The notes under the pieces are model-generated. The model saw only the letters and a program-made list of their open reading frames with translations, made no database searches and was not told where the DNA came from. This document shows positions 35,727-44,192 of a DNA stretch of 64,000 nt, one piece after another (within the stretch, counting starts at the first letter, position 1; each line of letters starts with the position of its first letter). Source of the stretch: Bacillota bacterium (lineage in GTDB: Bacteria > Bacillota > Clostridia > Acetivibrionales > DSM-1351); NCBI GenBank assembly GCA_023393115.1, contig JAEWMS010000006.1:18693-82692 (forward strand), written 5' to 3'. The translations under genes and the position numbers were made by a program.

Positions 35727-36467
35727 CTAGTTTTTAACAACCGCCTTCCTTACCATTAGAAAGGATATACCTGCTGTGGCAACACAAATCAGTAATAATG
35801 AAAGTACTGCGATATATGGATTTATAGTACCTCTGAGGCCTCCCAGAAGGAGAAATACATCTCCAATAAAATTCATTATTTTACCTTTTGTAATGGACGA
35901 ATCAATTATTGGAAGTAAGATGGTAAACCACACCGGGACGCCAATAGAAACAATTATTTTGGCTGTTCTATTCATATAATAATAGAGATTTGTTATTAAG
36001 TAACCTACGAGATATGCTGCAAGGTATAGTACTGTGCTCCAAATGAAAGCTGAAATAATAACTAAAGGGGTGGAAGTTTGTACAGTCCACTTTTCGTATA
36101 TTTGAATGAATACTGGTTTGTAAGTAAAAAAGCTCCCTAAGATGTTTGAATAAGTAGTATCAATAGCTGCCATTAAAAAACTAACTGAAAGAGAAGTTAT
36201 TAAAAAGGCTTTAAATTGGAGCTTTCTTGGTACGTTGTTTACTGATAGAAACAGGAAATCTTCCTTGAAGGAATTAAGACCCACTACAAACAAAAATATA
36301 AAAGATGCTATTTCTATTCCACCAGAAGAGATATTAACATTACTGCTACTCTTAAAATTAATCGAGCTACCCAAAAGCATGATTACTGCTAATATAACCA
36401 GATAGAAAATCAAAACACCGTTCTTTAAGTTTGAAAAATTATATTTTATTACAGATTTTAGTTTCAT
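35727..36467 (-). CDS. ABC transporter permease-like membrane protein
   Basis: 246 residues with about six hydrophobic segments and no signal for an enzyme. It follows the ATPase gene by 19 bp and a GntR regulator gene, the order seen in YtrA-type operons. Together with the ATPase it probably forms an ABC-2-like exporter, perhaps for cell-envelope stress or antimicrobial peptides; that role is inference from the regulator type. AGAGAGG precedes the ATG. Confidence 0.85.
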   Translation of the reverse strand: MKLKSVIKYNFSNLKNGVLIFYLVILAVIMLLGSSINFKSSSNVNISSGGIEIASFIFLFVVGLNSFKEDFLFLSVNNVPRKLQFKAFLITSLSVSFLMAAIDTTYSNILGSFFTYKPVFIQIYEKWTVQTSTPLVIISAFIWSTVLYLAAYLVGYLITNLYYYMNRTAKIIVSIGVPVWFTILLPIIDSSITKGKIMNFIGDVFLLLGGLRGTINPYIAVLSLLLICVATAGISFLMVRKAVVKN

Positions 36468-36486
36468 TTTAACCTCTCTCCAATCC

Positions 36487-37335
36487 TCAATTAGTCAACC
36501 GTATGAATAGCTTTTGCAGGTTAAGCCCTGATATTTCAAGTCCGTCAGGCAAATTATTCTTCTCAGGCTTTTCAAGCACATAGGCAGTTTTAAGACCTCC
36601 CAGGGTATCTATACCGATTACATTTTTACCTTTAATGTAATTGTCAACTGAAGCTGAGGTTCCTGAAACTGAATAGCCTTGGGACAACACATTTTCTACC
36701 GAATCCTGCATTATTACTTTACCTTCCTTAATAACAATCACATTTTCAATTAATTCAGCAACCTCTTCAATTAGATGTGTAGATAATACAATGGTCCTCG
36801 GCCGTTCGCTATAGTTCTGAATTAGTTCTTTGTAAAATAATTCTCTGTGATTTGCATCCAACCCCAGAACTGGTTCATCCAACAGGATTAGAGGTGCATT
36901 ACAGGATAGAGCAACGATTATCTTGAAAATGGATTTATAGCCGGTGGATAAAGCTCTTATTTTTTTATCCACATTAAGATTAAATTTATTACACAGAACC
37001 TTTGCGTACTCAGAGTCAGAATCGGTAAAAAATTCTCCAGTCCATTTTAGGGCCTTTTTGACTGTCATGGATTCAGGATAATAGTTGGCTTCACTCATGA
37101 AATATATTTTCGAAAGTGCTTTTTCATTATCAGAAATCTTTTCACCATTGAGCAGTATCTCTCCACCTGTCGGAAAAATTCTGTCGGTTATAAGGTTTAG
37201 TAAAGTAGTTTTTCCCGCGCCATTCCTGCCTAGAAGTCCATATATTCTGTTTTCCTCCAATGATATCGAAACATTATCCAGTGCAGTTGTATTTCCAAAT
37301 GTTTTAGTAATATTTTTGATCTCCAGATAACTCAT
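36487..37335 (-). CDS. ABC transporter ATP-binding protein (YtrB-like)
   Basis: 282 residues. Walker A is GRNGAGKTT (about 36-44), and the Walker B region reads APLILLDEPVLGLDAN with the H-loop LSTHLIEE. The signature is poorly conserved (LSTGYKS instead of LSGGQ), as is common in YtrB-type ATPases. Its start overlaps the GntR gene stop by four bases (ATGA), indicating translational coupling. Confidence 0.93.
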   Translation of the reverse strand: MSYLEIKNITKTFGNTTALDNVSISLEENRIYGLLGRNGAGKTTLLNLITDRIFPTGGEILLNGEKISDNEKALSKIYFMSEANYYPESMTVKKALKWTGEFFTDSDSEYAKVLCNKFNLNVDKKIRALSTGYKSIFKIIVALSCNAPLILLDEPVLGLDANHRELFYKELIQNYSERPRTIVLSTHLIEEVAELIENVIVIKEGKVIMQDSVENVLSQGYSVSGTSASVDNYIKGKNVIGIDTLGGLKTAYVLEKPEKNNLPDGLEISGLNLQKLFIRLTN

Positions 37336-37700
37336 TTATCAAACCCTCTTTCCAACATTTTTAGTATATCATCTTTAGTAATTTCTAGCTTTTTTGCCTC
37401 TGAAACCAGCGATATAATGTACGTTTCGAAAAAAGTCTCTTTTCTTTTGTCATGAATTTTTACCTTTGCACCAGTAGAAACAAACATACCTAATCCCCTT
37501 TTCTTATAAACTATCCCATCATCCACCAATCTGTTTATCCCCTTCAAAGCTGTAGCCGGATTAATCTTATAACCCACAGATATCTCAGTTGTGGAAGGAA
37601 TCTGTGTCTCCTCCTCATATGCACCTGAAAGTATTGCATCCTCAATTTCTTCAGCTAATTGAAGATAAATAGGTTTCTCGGAATTAAAATCAAAATTCAA
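37332..37700 (-). CDS. GntR family transcriptional regulator, YtrA type
   Basis: 122 residues: a winged helix-turn-helix (PIYLQLAEEIEDAILSG, IPSTTEISVGYKINPATALKGINRLVDDGI) and a short C-terminal helical dimerisation part, as in YtrA regulators, with no large effector domain. It is the first gene of the ABC operon and probably represses it. The start is taken as TTG 37700 because AGGTGGTGA lies just upstream; the alternative TTG at 37718 lies within the leader. A perfect palindrome lies 30-50 bp upstream. Confidence 0.9.
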   Translation of the reverse strand: MNFDFNSEKPIYLQLAEEIEDAILSGAYEEETQIPSTTEISVGYKINPATALKGINRLVDDGIVYKKRGLGMFVSTGAKVKIHDKRKETFFETYIISLVSEAKKLEITKDDILKMLERGFDK

Positions 37701-37729
37701 AATATCACCACCTGACAACCGGTTAAACG

Positions 37730-37751
37730 GTTAGTTACTTATGTAACTAAC
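37730..37751. promoter_or_regulatory. Palindromic operator of the GntR-ABC operon
   Basis: GTTAGTTAC-TTAT-GTAACTAAC is a perfect 9-4-9 palindrome. A further half-site AACTAACC lies at 37757-37764. Position and symmetry fit autoregulation by the adjacent GntR protein. Confidence 0.7.
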
Positions 37752-37976
37752 TATACAACTAACCAAGATCTTTGTCAACATTTTTTCTGAAATAATTACC
37801 AGTTTTTCTGCTATTAAATATAAATTGTATAAACATACTTTATATTTCAAAATTCGTATATACTATAAGTGGAAATGTCTCTAGCCATTTCAGATTTTTT
37901 ATAAATGTAAAAAGCGAGTATCAGATATAATTTTTGAACTGAAAATTTGGTTTCTACCCTGTGAGAGGAGACAGCT

Positions 37977-38969
37977 ATGCCAAACCTGGTTACCCATTAT
38001 TTATGCGGTTTAGATGCATTTAAAAGTCTTAAAAATTCCAACTGTAGACAACTTATTGATGAATACCGAAATGTGTTTAATTTAGGACTTCAAGGGCCTG
38101 ACATCCTTTTCTATTACGAAGTCTGGCCCTGGTCTTCTAAAAGTCTGGATACAAATATCGGTCAAACAATGCATATCTCCAAAGTAAATAGAATGTTCAG
38201 GGCTTTCATAGACTATATAATCCTGCAGAGTGGGTATGTAAAAAATGTTCTGACAGTATATTTAATGGGATTTATATGCCATAATATTATGGATAGCATA
38301 GCACACCCATATATTTTTTACAGATCGGGCTTTAACACTTTTGAAAAGAATAATGAAAACTTGTTTTTGTGCTATCATCGGAGGTTTGAAACCTCGGTTG
38401 ATGTACTGCTGTGCAAAAAATTTCTTAATAAAAAGGTATATGAAATAAGTCCCGATAGTTTAATTAAGGTCAATGAGACCGAATTGAGTCAGATTAGTGA
38501 AATGTACAAAAGTGCTGTAAAATCAGTGTATAACTCTGATATCAGTACGAAAAAAATTATTAGAGCTGTTAAAGAAATGCAGCTGGTGGAAAAGCTATTG
38601 AAGGATCCAAGGGGATTGAAGAAAAAGCTGGTAGGCTTCATTGATAATGTATTTTATGGTTTTCCTCTGTTCTCTAGTCTGATCTTTCCCCTTGAGCTGA
38701 AGGATGGTCTGGATTACCTGAACCTTTCAAGGCGTGAATGGTGTATGCCCCATGATGAAACAATTAAAAGCTCCAAGTCCTTCGTTGATCTGTTTTACGA
38801 AGCATCGGAGAAGACCCGGTGTTTATGTGATGAATTGTACTTTGCTTTTTTTCAAAACAGTTCAAATATTTCCAATATCATAAACCAGCTGGGTAACAAT
38901 TCCTATACAACAGGTATTGACTGTGATAAGCAAGCCGTATTTAAATACAGCGATATAATATTCTCTTAA
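37977..38969 (+). CDS. Zinc-dependent phospholipase C family protein
   Basis: 330 residues, no signal peptide. The pattern of His and Asp residues in THYLCG, LGLQGPDILFY, FICHNIMDSIAHPYIFY and YHRRFETSVDVLL matches the Zn_dep_PLPC family as found in many intracellular clostridial proteins. The catalytic trinuclear zinc site of secreted phospholipase C is only partly recognisable and no export signal is present, so enzymatic activity on phospholipids is not assured. GAGAGGAG precedes the ATG by 7 nt. Monocistronic, followed by a bidirectional terminator. Confidence 0.85.
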   Translation: MPNLVTHYLCGLDAFKSLKNSNCRQLIDEYRNVFNLGLQGPDILFYYEVWPWSSKSLDTNIGQTMHISKVNRMFRAFIDYIILQSGYVKNVLTVYLMGFICHNIMDSIAHPYIFYRSGFNTFEKNNENLFLCYHRRFETSVDVLLCKKFLNKKVYEISPDSLIKVNETELSQISEMYKSAVKSVYNSDISTKKIIRAVKEMQLVEKLLKDPRGLKKKLVGFIDNVFYGFPLFSSLIFPLELKDGLDYLNLSRREWCMPHDETIKSSKSFVDLFYEASEKTRCLCDELYFAFFQNSSNISNIINQLGNNSYTTGIDCDKQAVFKYSDIIFS

Positions 38970-39020
38970 TTAAGTTTCACTACACAAAAATATTATACTT
39001 TTCAAGATCATAAATAAAAG

Positions 39021-39047
39021 ACGGGGGTGTATTGTACCCCCGTTTTT
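39021..39047 (+). terminator. Bidirectional terminator between the phospholipase-like gene and pfkA
   Basis: ACGGGGGT/ACCCCCGT with an 11-nt loop is followed by TTTTT on the plus strand. The minus strand side reads CTTTTATTT, so it may also end pfkA transcripts. Confidence 0.85.
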
Positions 39048-39107
39048 ACACTAAATTTTATTAATATTGTATAAAGTCTGTTGTATTGCTAGGTTTATAT
39101 TGCTTGG

Positions 39108-40091
39108 TTATATAGCCAATATATTACTCATCCGCAATAAATCCTGATCAATATCTTTCTTCATTGAAAGAGCTTCATCTATATCAAGGTCAACTATTTT
39201 TGAATCCTTCACCGAAATTATTCTGTTAAACACACCATCTTTAAGTAATTCAACAGCTTTAACACCCATGGCACTTGCCATAACTCTGTCCTGAATAGTT
39301 GGACTTCCGCCTCTTTGTATATAGCCCAGTACCGTTCCTCTTGTTTCTATTCCGGTAAGTTCTTCAATTTTCTTGGCCAGTTCAAGAGCTCCTCCTATCT
39401 TCTCGGAGATACCTTCTGCAAGGATTATAATGTAGTTTTTCTTACCGTTGTTTCTTCCCTGAATAATTTTTCTGATGATATCTTTATCAAAGTCAAATTC
39501 CTTTTCAGGTAGCAGTATCACTTCGGCTCCGCCTGCAATTCCCACATTCAGAGCAATGTGTCCTGCACGTCTGCCCATTACCTCCAAAACGCTACATCTT
39601 TCATGTGAATATGCAGTGTCTCTGATTTTATCCAGTGCATCCTGGACTGTATTCATAGCTGTGTCGTACCCGATGGTATAATCTGAACTTGCGATATCGT
39701 TATCTATTGTACCGGGCAAACCCATTACCTTCATTCCAAATTTGCTGAAATCCCTTGCTCCTCTGTAAGAGCCATCTCCACCTATTACAACAAGTGCATC
39801 CATACCGAATGCTCTTGATATGGACATAGCCTTCTGCATCCCTTCTTCGGTTGTAAATGCTTTACATCTGGCTGTCTGAAGTATAGTTCCTCCACGATGA
39901 ATTATATCCGATACATTTCTTGCGGTCATTTCGGAAATATCACCTGTGATCAGTCCATTATAACCTTTTCTTACTCCCAGCATTTTAAAGCCGTAGTAAA
40001 TACCTGTTCTTACAACTGCACGAATGGCTGCATTCATTCCGGGTGCATCTCCACCGCTAGTAAGTACTCCGATTGTTTTTATGTCACTCAT
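39108..40091 (-). CDS. pfkA: ATP-dependent 6-phosphofructokinase
   Basis: 327 residues, normal bacterial PfkA length. Motifs: GVLTSGGDAPGMNAAIRA (ATP site), VIGGDGSYRGA with glycine at the position that favours ATP over pyrophosphate, PGTIDNDI with the catalytic Asp, and MGRRAGHIAL for fructose-6-phosphate. It is the committed step of glycolysis. ATG 40091 has GGGAGG 7 nt upstream; the longer frame begins 16 codons earlier without a site. No pyruvate kinase gene is adjacent, unlike the pfkA-pyk arrangement of many Firmicutes. Confidence 0.97.
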   Translation of the reverse strand: MSDIKTIGVLTSGGDAPGMNAAIRAVVRTGIYYGFKMLGVRKGYNGLITGDISEMTARNVSDIIHRGGTILQTARCKAFTTEEGMQKAMSISRAFGMDALVVIGGDGSYRGARDFSKFGMKVMGLPGTIDNDIASSDYTIGYDTAMNTVQDALDKIRDTAYSHERCSVLEVMGRRAGHIALNVGIAGGAEVILLPEKEFDFDKDIIRKIIQGRNNGKKNYIIILAEGISEKIGGALELAKKIEELTGIETRGTVLGYIQRGGSPTIQDRVMASAMGVKAVELLKDGVFNRIISVKDSKIVDLDIDEALSMKKDIDQDLLRMSNILAI

Positions 40092-40337
40092 ACGAACCCT
40101 CCCTAAGACCTTAATAAAACTTATAGCATCTAGAATCATTAAATTTATCTGTTTATGGTCTTCCCCATTGAAGCAACATTAAACCGAAAAAAATATATAG
40201 ATTAAAAAACAACGATAAAAACCCAATTTAATTAATTATAAACCAATCCACTCCTATAAACAATATATAACAATATATAAATCTGGCAGTTTTTACCTCG
40301 AAAAATTTGATAATAGTTACGGTATTTAGTGACAGGA

Positions 40338-41237
40338 TTATGACCTTTCGGTAAAGGCTATTCCGATTGTATCCCCTGCAAGTACCTTTGTTTCAAATCC
40401 GGCAGCGGTTTGATCGAGTATTTCCTTGTCAATTAAAATGTTTTCCTTTTTAAAGAATAAAAGTACTGTTGAGCCCCCAAACTTAAAATATCCCTTTTCG
40501 TCACCTCTTTCCAATCTTGTATCAGGTGTAAAGGTTTGAATAATCGAGCCAACAGATGTAGCTCCCACTTCTACATACAGCACTTCACCAAAGTTATCGG
40601 TCCGGTAAATGCTGTACTCTCTTTTATTTCTACAGAAGAGTGCCGGAATTTTTCCAAGGGCGACAGGATTGACCGAATAATATTCACCCTTTACCTTGAC
40701 CGGTGCACTGCAACTGCCACTGTCAAAAAAGTGAAATCTATGATAGTCAACGGGGCAAAGTCTCAAAATAATATAGGTTCCACCATCATACTCCTTTGCC
40801 ATAGCCGAATTCTGCAGTAATTCAGCAAGGCTGTAACTCATACCTTTTATCTGTATTACATTATCAGTATCAATATCTGTCCAGGCTTGAAGGCGACCAT
40901 CCCCAGGGGATAGAAGGTACTCCGCCGGCTTATCGAAAGGTCTTGCTGTTTTCTTAAGTCTTCTTGCAAAAAAGTCATTAAAGCTAATAAAATCCTCCAG
41001 CTTATTTTCGCATTCGCTCATGTCAATATCGAAATTTTTTATAAAACCGGAAATACTCCTTTTACTTAAGCCAGTGTCACAAAAGAAGCCTGTGAGAGCA
41101 GAGTATATTTTTCGCTTAACCAGAAGCTCAAGGCCAAGCTTGCCGGCCCCAGTGGTATATAGTGCATTCAAAAGGCTTCCTCCTGCTACCTTTTCCTCTT
41201 CATATTTTTCTGTTTTACGATTATATATTTTAATCAT
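40338..41237 (-). CDS. psd: Phosphatidylserine decarboxylase
   Basis: 299 residues. The self-processing motif reads FGGST near 253-257, with cleavage expected before S256 to give the pyruvoyl prosthetic group. LSPGDGRL and CPVDYHRFHF carry the conserved Asp and His. It converts phosphatidylserine to phosphatidylethanolamine at the membrane. The length is that of the type II enzymes of clostridia. No pssA gene is adjacent. GGAGA precedes the ATG. Confidence 0.95.
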   Translation of the reverse strand: MIKIYNRKTEKYEEEKVAGGSLLNALYTTGAGKLGLELLVKRKIYSALTGFFCDTGLSKRSISGFIKNFDIDMSECENKLEDFISFNDFFARRLKKTARPFDKPAEYLLSPGDGRLQAWTDIDTDNVIQIKGMSYSLAELLQNSAMAKEYDGGTYIILRLCPVDYHRFHFFDSGSCSAPVKVKGEYYSVNPVALGKIPALFCRNKREYSIYRTDNFGEVLYVEVGATSVGSIIQTFTPDTRLERGDEKGYFKFGGSTVLLFFKKENILIDKEILDQTAAGFETKVLAGDTIGIAFTERS

Positions 41238-41751
41238 TTTATCTCCATTTCAATTTGATTAATCACAGCGTTTTACAGCTTTTACATTTCATTACCTGTA
41301 TTTAATAAAATGATATTAAACAAACTAGTGGTTGTCAAACAAATAAAATACAGTATATTATATCTTTGGAAGGTCTGTAACAAGACTTTCCGCCCCTCTT
41401 CCGGGATTGTTTAACAGAGGGTAAAATACTTTTACAATGGGAATTGTTAGTAGTAATAGCAACTGCAAACTCAACTCTTTAAATTTATTCATTAAGAATA
41501 TCTCTTTTAGTGTAGTATTTTTAGATTAAAATTTCTTTAATGCTTACTTATAGGATTTATTTTAATTGCTTCTCCTTAATAAAAAGCCGCTATATTTCTT
41601 ATTAAATTCTTAACAGTTCAGTTTTATTTAGAACGTATAAAAAGAAAGCCACAACCCGTTATATACAAGTCAAATGGCCTTCTCCAAATAAATATTGATA
41701 ATTCAAATGTCTTTGCTACTGGAAATGAACTTATAATTAACCAATAACTAA
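41238..41751. other. Intergenic region between the SIMPL gene and psd
   Basis: 514 bp. Apart from the 44-codon PAP2-like relic (separate entry) nothing protein-like is seen. It is AT-rich and has no clear terminator or regulatory palindrome. Confidence 0.4.
41358..41492 (-). pseudogene. Truncated PAP2-like membrane protein, N-terminal 44 codons
   Basis: A minus-strand frame begins MNKFKELSLQLLLLLTIP and continues VKVFYPLLNNPGRG then AESLVTDLPKI before a stop. From memory this resembles the start of clostridial PAP2/inositolphosphotransferase-like proteins, which continue into a membrane phosphatase; here the frame ends just before the first conserved segment. No continuation was found downstream in any frame. 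The ribosome binding site is weak (AAGAGA). It is best read as a gene relic next to psd, although a real small membrane peptide cannot be excluded. Confidence 0.45.
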
Positions 41752-42555
41752 TTAATTTAAATCAAAGGTTACCGAAACCTTTGCACTAACCTTTATTTGT
41801 CCGGGAGAAAAGTCCTCATAGCTTTCGCTTTGACCTCCCGAAGCCGGGGCATTTGAGACTGAATTTGATAGTGCACTTGTCCAGTTTGCTCCTGAATAAT
41901 ATGAACTCCATGGACCGTAATAAGAATATGTGTCTTCCTGGATTTCCTGGATCGTATTTGCCTTTCCTATTGTTTGACCCAATTCTTTAGCCATGTCAGA
42001 AGCCTTTTCTTTAGCAGCCTTTATAGCAAGTGTTCTAGCCTCGTCTTTGTATTTTCTCAATTGGGTGGTTTTAAACTGCACCTTCTGAATATTGTGTAAT
42101 CCGGCCTCAATCAGTCTGGTGAGCATTTCATCAAATTTCCCCAGCTCTTTTAAGGTAATCACAAGGCCCCTTTGAACGGTATAACCCTTAAAAATGCTTT
42201 CTCCACTGTTGTTATAGGTATATTTGGGATTAACATTTATATAATCTGTCACAACATACTTGGATTCTATTTTGAATTCATTTGTAATATTTTTGATTTG
42301 CTTTATTAGGGTATCATTTTCTGCTTTTGCTTTGGTTATATCCATATTTTCAGTTTCCACAGACAGCGTAAAAACAGCCTCATCAGGGATTACCATTACA
42401 TCAGCACTTCCGGTGACCGAAATTGTTCTGATATTGTCCCGGGCTTCAGGGATCGAAAAATCACCTTGCGCATTGCATGTAGCCGTGAATACGAGAATTG
42501 TGAGCAATAGTACTGTAATAAGCAGTATTATTTTTGAGTTCGCAGTAAATCTCAT
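41752..42555 (-). CDS. SIMPL domain (DUF541/YggE-like) secreted protein
   Basis: 267 residues with a signal peptide or N-terminal anchor (about 8-28). The family pattern is visible: ISVTGSADVMVIPDEAVFTLSVETE, YVVTDYINVNPKY, TVQRGLVITL, and the late ALAIKAAKEKASDMAKELG helix. SIMPL proteins are periplasmic or extracellular and have been linked to oxidative and envelope stress, but no biochemical activity is established. AAGGAGG lies 11 nt before the ATG. Tandem operator-like palindromes lie upstream, so it may be tightly regulated. Confidence 0.9.
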   Translation of the reverse strand: MRFTANSKIILLITVLLLTILVFTATCNAQGDFSIPEARDNIRTISVTGSADVMVIPDEAVFTLSVETENMDITKAKAENDTLIKQIKNITNEFKIESKYVVTDYINVNPKYTYNNSGESIFKGYTVQRGLVITLKELGKFDEMLTRLIEAGLHNIQKVQFKTTQLRKYKDEARTLAIKAAKEKASDMAKELGQTIGKANTIQEIQEDTYSYYGPWSSYYSGANWTSALSNSVSNAPASGGQSESYEDFSPGQIKVSAKVSVTFDLN

Positions 42556-42623
42556 TTTTCTTAAACCTCCTTAACAATCCAATATAAGTTTTATGCATTT
42601 ATTTATCCAGCAAGCTACCACTC

Positions 42624-42683
42624 TTTACAGACTACTGTGGTAGTTTGTATTTATAGACTATCATAGTAGTCTGTTGTTGTAAA
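42624..42683. promoter_or_regulatory. Paired palindromes upstream of the SIMPL gene
   Basis: Two dyads, ACTAC-TGTG-GTAGT (42631-42644) and ACTAT-CAT-AGTAGT (42657-42670), are also inverted relative to each other and are enclosed by TTTACA/TGTAAA-like ends. The layout resembles double operators of BlaI/MecI- or MarR-type repressors. No such regulator gene is nearby. Confidence 0.45.
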
Positions 42684-42721
42684 GAAATATTTTGAAAAAC
42701 ATGAAATAAATAAAACAACAG

Positions 42722-42744
42722 AAAAGGAGGCCTTGTCAGCCTCC
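42722..42744 (-). terminator. Terminator after the MFS transporter gene
   Basis: The minus-strand stem GGAGGC/GCCTCC with a 7-nt loop is followed by TTTTCTG. Confidence 0.75.
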
Positions 42745-42764
42745 CTGTTAATCGAAATTATTTT

Positions 42765-44000
42765 TTATGGCGCATCGGTTGTATTATTTTCAGAATTGGT
42801 TTCGGTATCCTTCAGCGCTTTTTCCCTTAGCATTAACAATCCCTCAAGAAATATAAGAATACCTGTGACAATAAGTAACCATTCTATATCAACCACATCG
42901 GACAGTGGTCCAAAAACCAGCATTCCCAGCGGCATCATAACGCTTGAAGCCATTGTGAAAACTCCGAAGACTCTTCCAAGATAATCGCCCTCAACCTTTT
43001 GCTGCAGTAAAACCATAAAAGGAGTATTAAATATCGGCATTGCAACTCCTATCAGGGCCATAAACACCAGGTATATCCAGAATATAGGCACAATCCCCAA
43101 TGCAAAAGTAAATATTCCCATGATAGCAGTACCAAACACCATTGAATGTATTTTCTTCTTAAAGCCTCCCCAGGAGGCCATTAGTATTCCACCGATAACC
43201 ATTCCGACTGAGAAAGCTATCTCTATTGCCGAAAGCCTCCACACCTGATTTCCAAAACTTCTGGTCACCTGTAAAGGCGATAAAAAGGCAGCCGGTGCGG
43301 CTAAAAAGCCGAATATGGAGCTGAACACTATAATTCTGCTTACAAAACTGTGGTTCTTTATATATCCATAGCCCTTACGCATATCATCGAAATATCCGGT
43401 GGTCTGTTTATCAAGAGCTTTATGATGAGCCGGTACTCTTAAGAACAGCATAAGCGTTACCACTGCCACTGCAGCTGTAATTACATCAATAAAAAATATG
43501 GCTTCAATAGTTGTCTTGCTCATCAACAGCGCACTAAGCATTGGTGAAACAAGCATAACCATCGATTGAATACTGCTGTTTGTTGCGTTTACCCTTGTCA
43601 GCTTATCCTCCGGTACCAGTTGGGGAATAAAAGCTCCAACTGTAGGTGTTTGTATTGCTGTACCGAGAGCCCTTACTATAAGAACTCCAAACAGCAGAAA
43701 TATGGACTGATATCCCAATATAAACAATATCGCTATTATAAGTGTTGAAATAGCAATCAAGGAATCAGACATTATAATAAGCTTTTTTCTATTATAGCGA
43801 TCTGCCCATACTCCGGCAAAAGGAGACAGAAAAAAGGTGGGCAGAAAACCGCAAATTATAGCTATTGTCATCATAAGCCCCGATTGGGTTTTCAAAGTAA
43901 TATACCAACTTATTGAAAACTGCACCAGAGAAGACCCGAAAAGGGATATTGTCTGACTGGCTAAAAAAAGAATTATTTTTTTCTTCCAATTATCGTTCAT
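42765..44000 (-). CDS. MFS family efflux transporter
   Basis: 411 residues with about twelve membrane segments. The loop 2-3 motif AGVWADRYNRKKLIIMSDS is the usual MFS signature A, and the N-terminal SLFGSSLVQFSISWYI opening resembles macrolide (Mef-type) and enterobactin-type exporters. Drug or metabolite export by proton antiport is likely, substrate unknown. GGAG lies 7 nt before the ATG. It is transcribed towards the SIMPL gene but separated from it by a terminator. Confidence 0.92.
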   Translation of the reverse strand: MNDNWKKKIILFLASQTISLFGSSLVQFSISWYITLKTQSGLMMTIAIICGFLPTFFLSPFAGVWADRYNRKKLIIMSDSLIAISTLIIAILFILGYQSIFLLFGVLIVRALGTAIQTPTVGAFIPQLVPEDKLTRVNATNSSIQSMVMLVSPMLSALLMSKTTIEAIFFIDVITAAVAVVTLMLFLRVPAHHKALDKQTTGYFDDMRKGYGYIKNHSFVSRIIVFSSIFGFLAAPAAFLSPLQVTRSFGNQVWRLSAIEIAFSVGMVIGGILMASWGGFKKKIHSMVFGTAIMGIFTFALGIVPIFWIYLVFMALIGVAMPIFNTPFMVLLQQKVEGDYLGRVFGVFTMASSVMMPLGMLVFGPLSDVVDIEWLLIVTGILIFLEGLLMLREKALKDTETNSENNTTDAP

Positions 44001-44192
44001 TTTTACTCCATTGCATAAGATTCTATTAATAACAAAATAGGATTTTTCCCCTGATTCTACAAGAATACCATATTTTACTCAGTGTTATAAAAGAATACCA
44101 TATGTTTTATAAGCTTTCAACGTAGTAAATTAATTTAATTAATATTTCTCAATAATTAATTTTGCTATAAAAAGAATATTAGTATTAACCTA

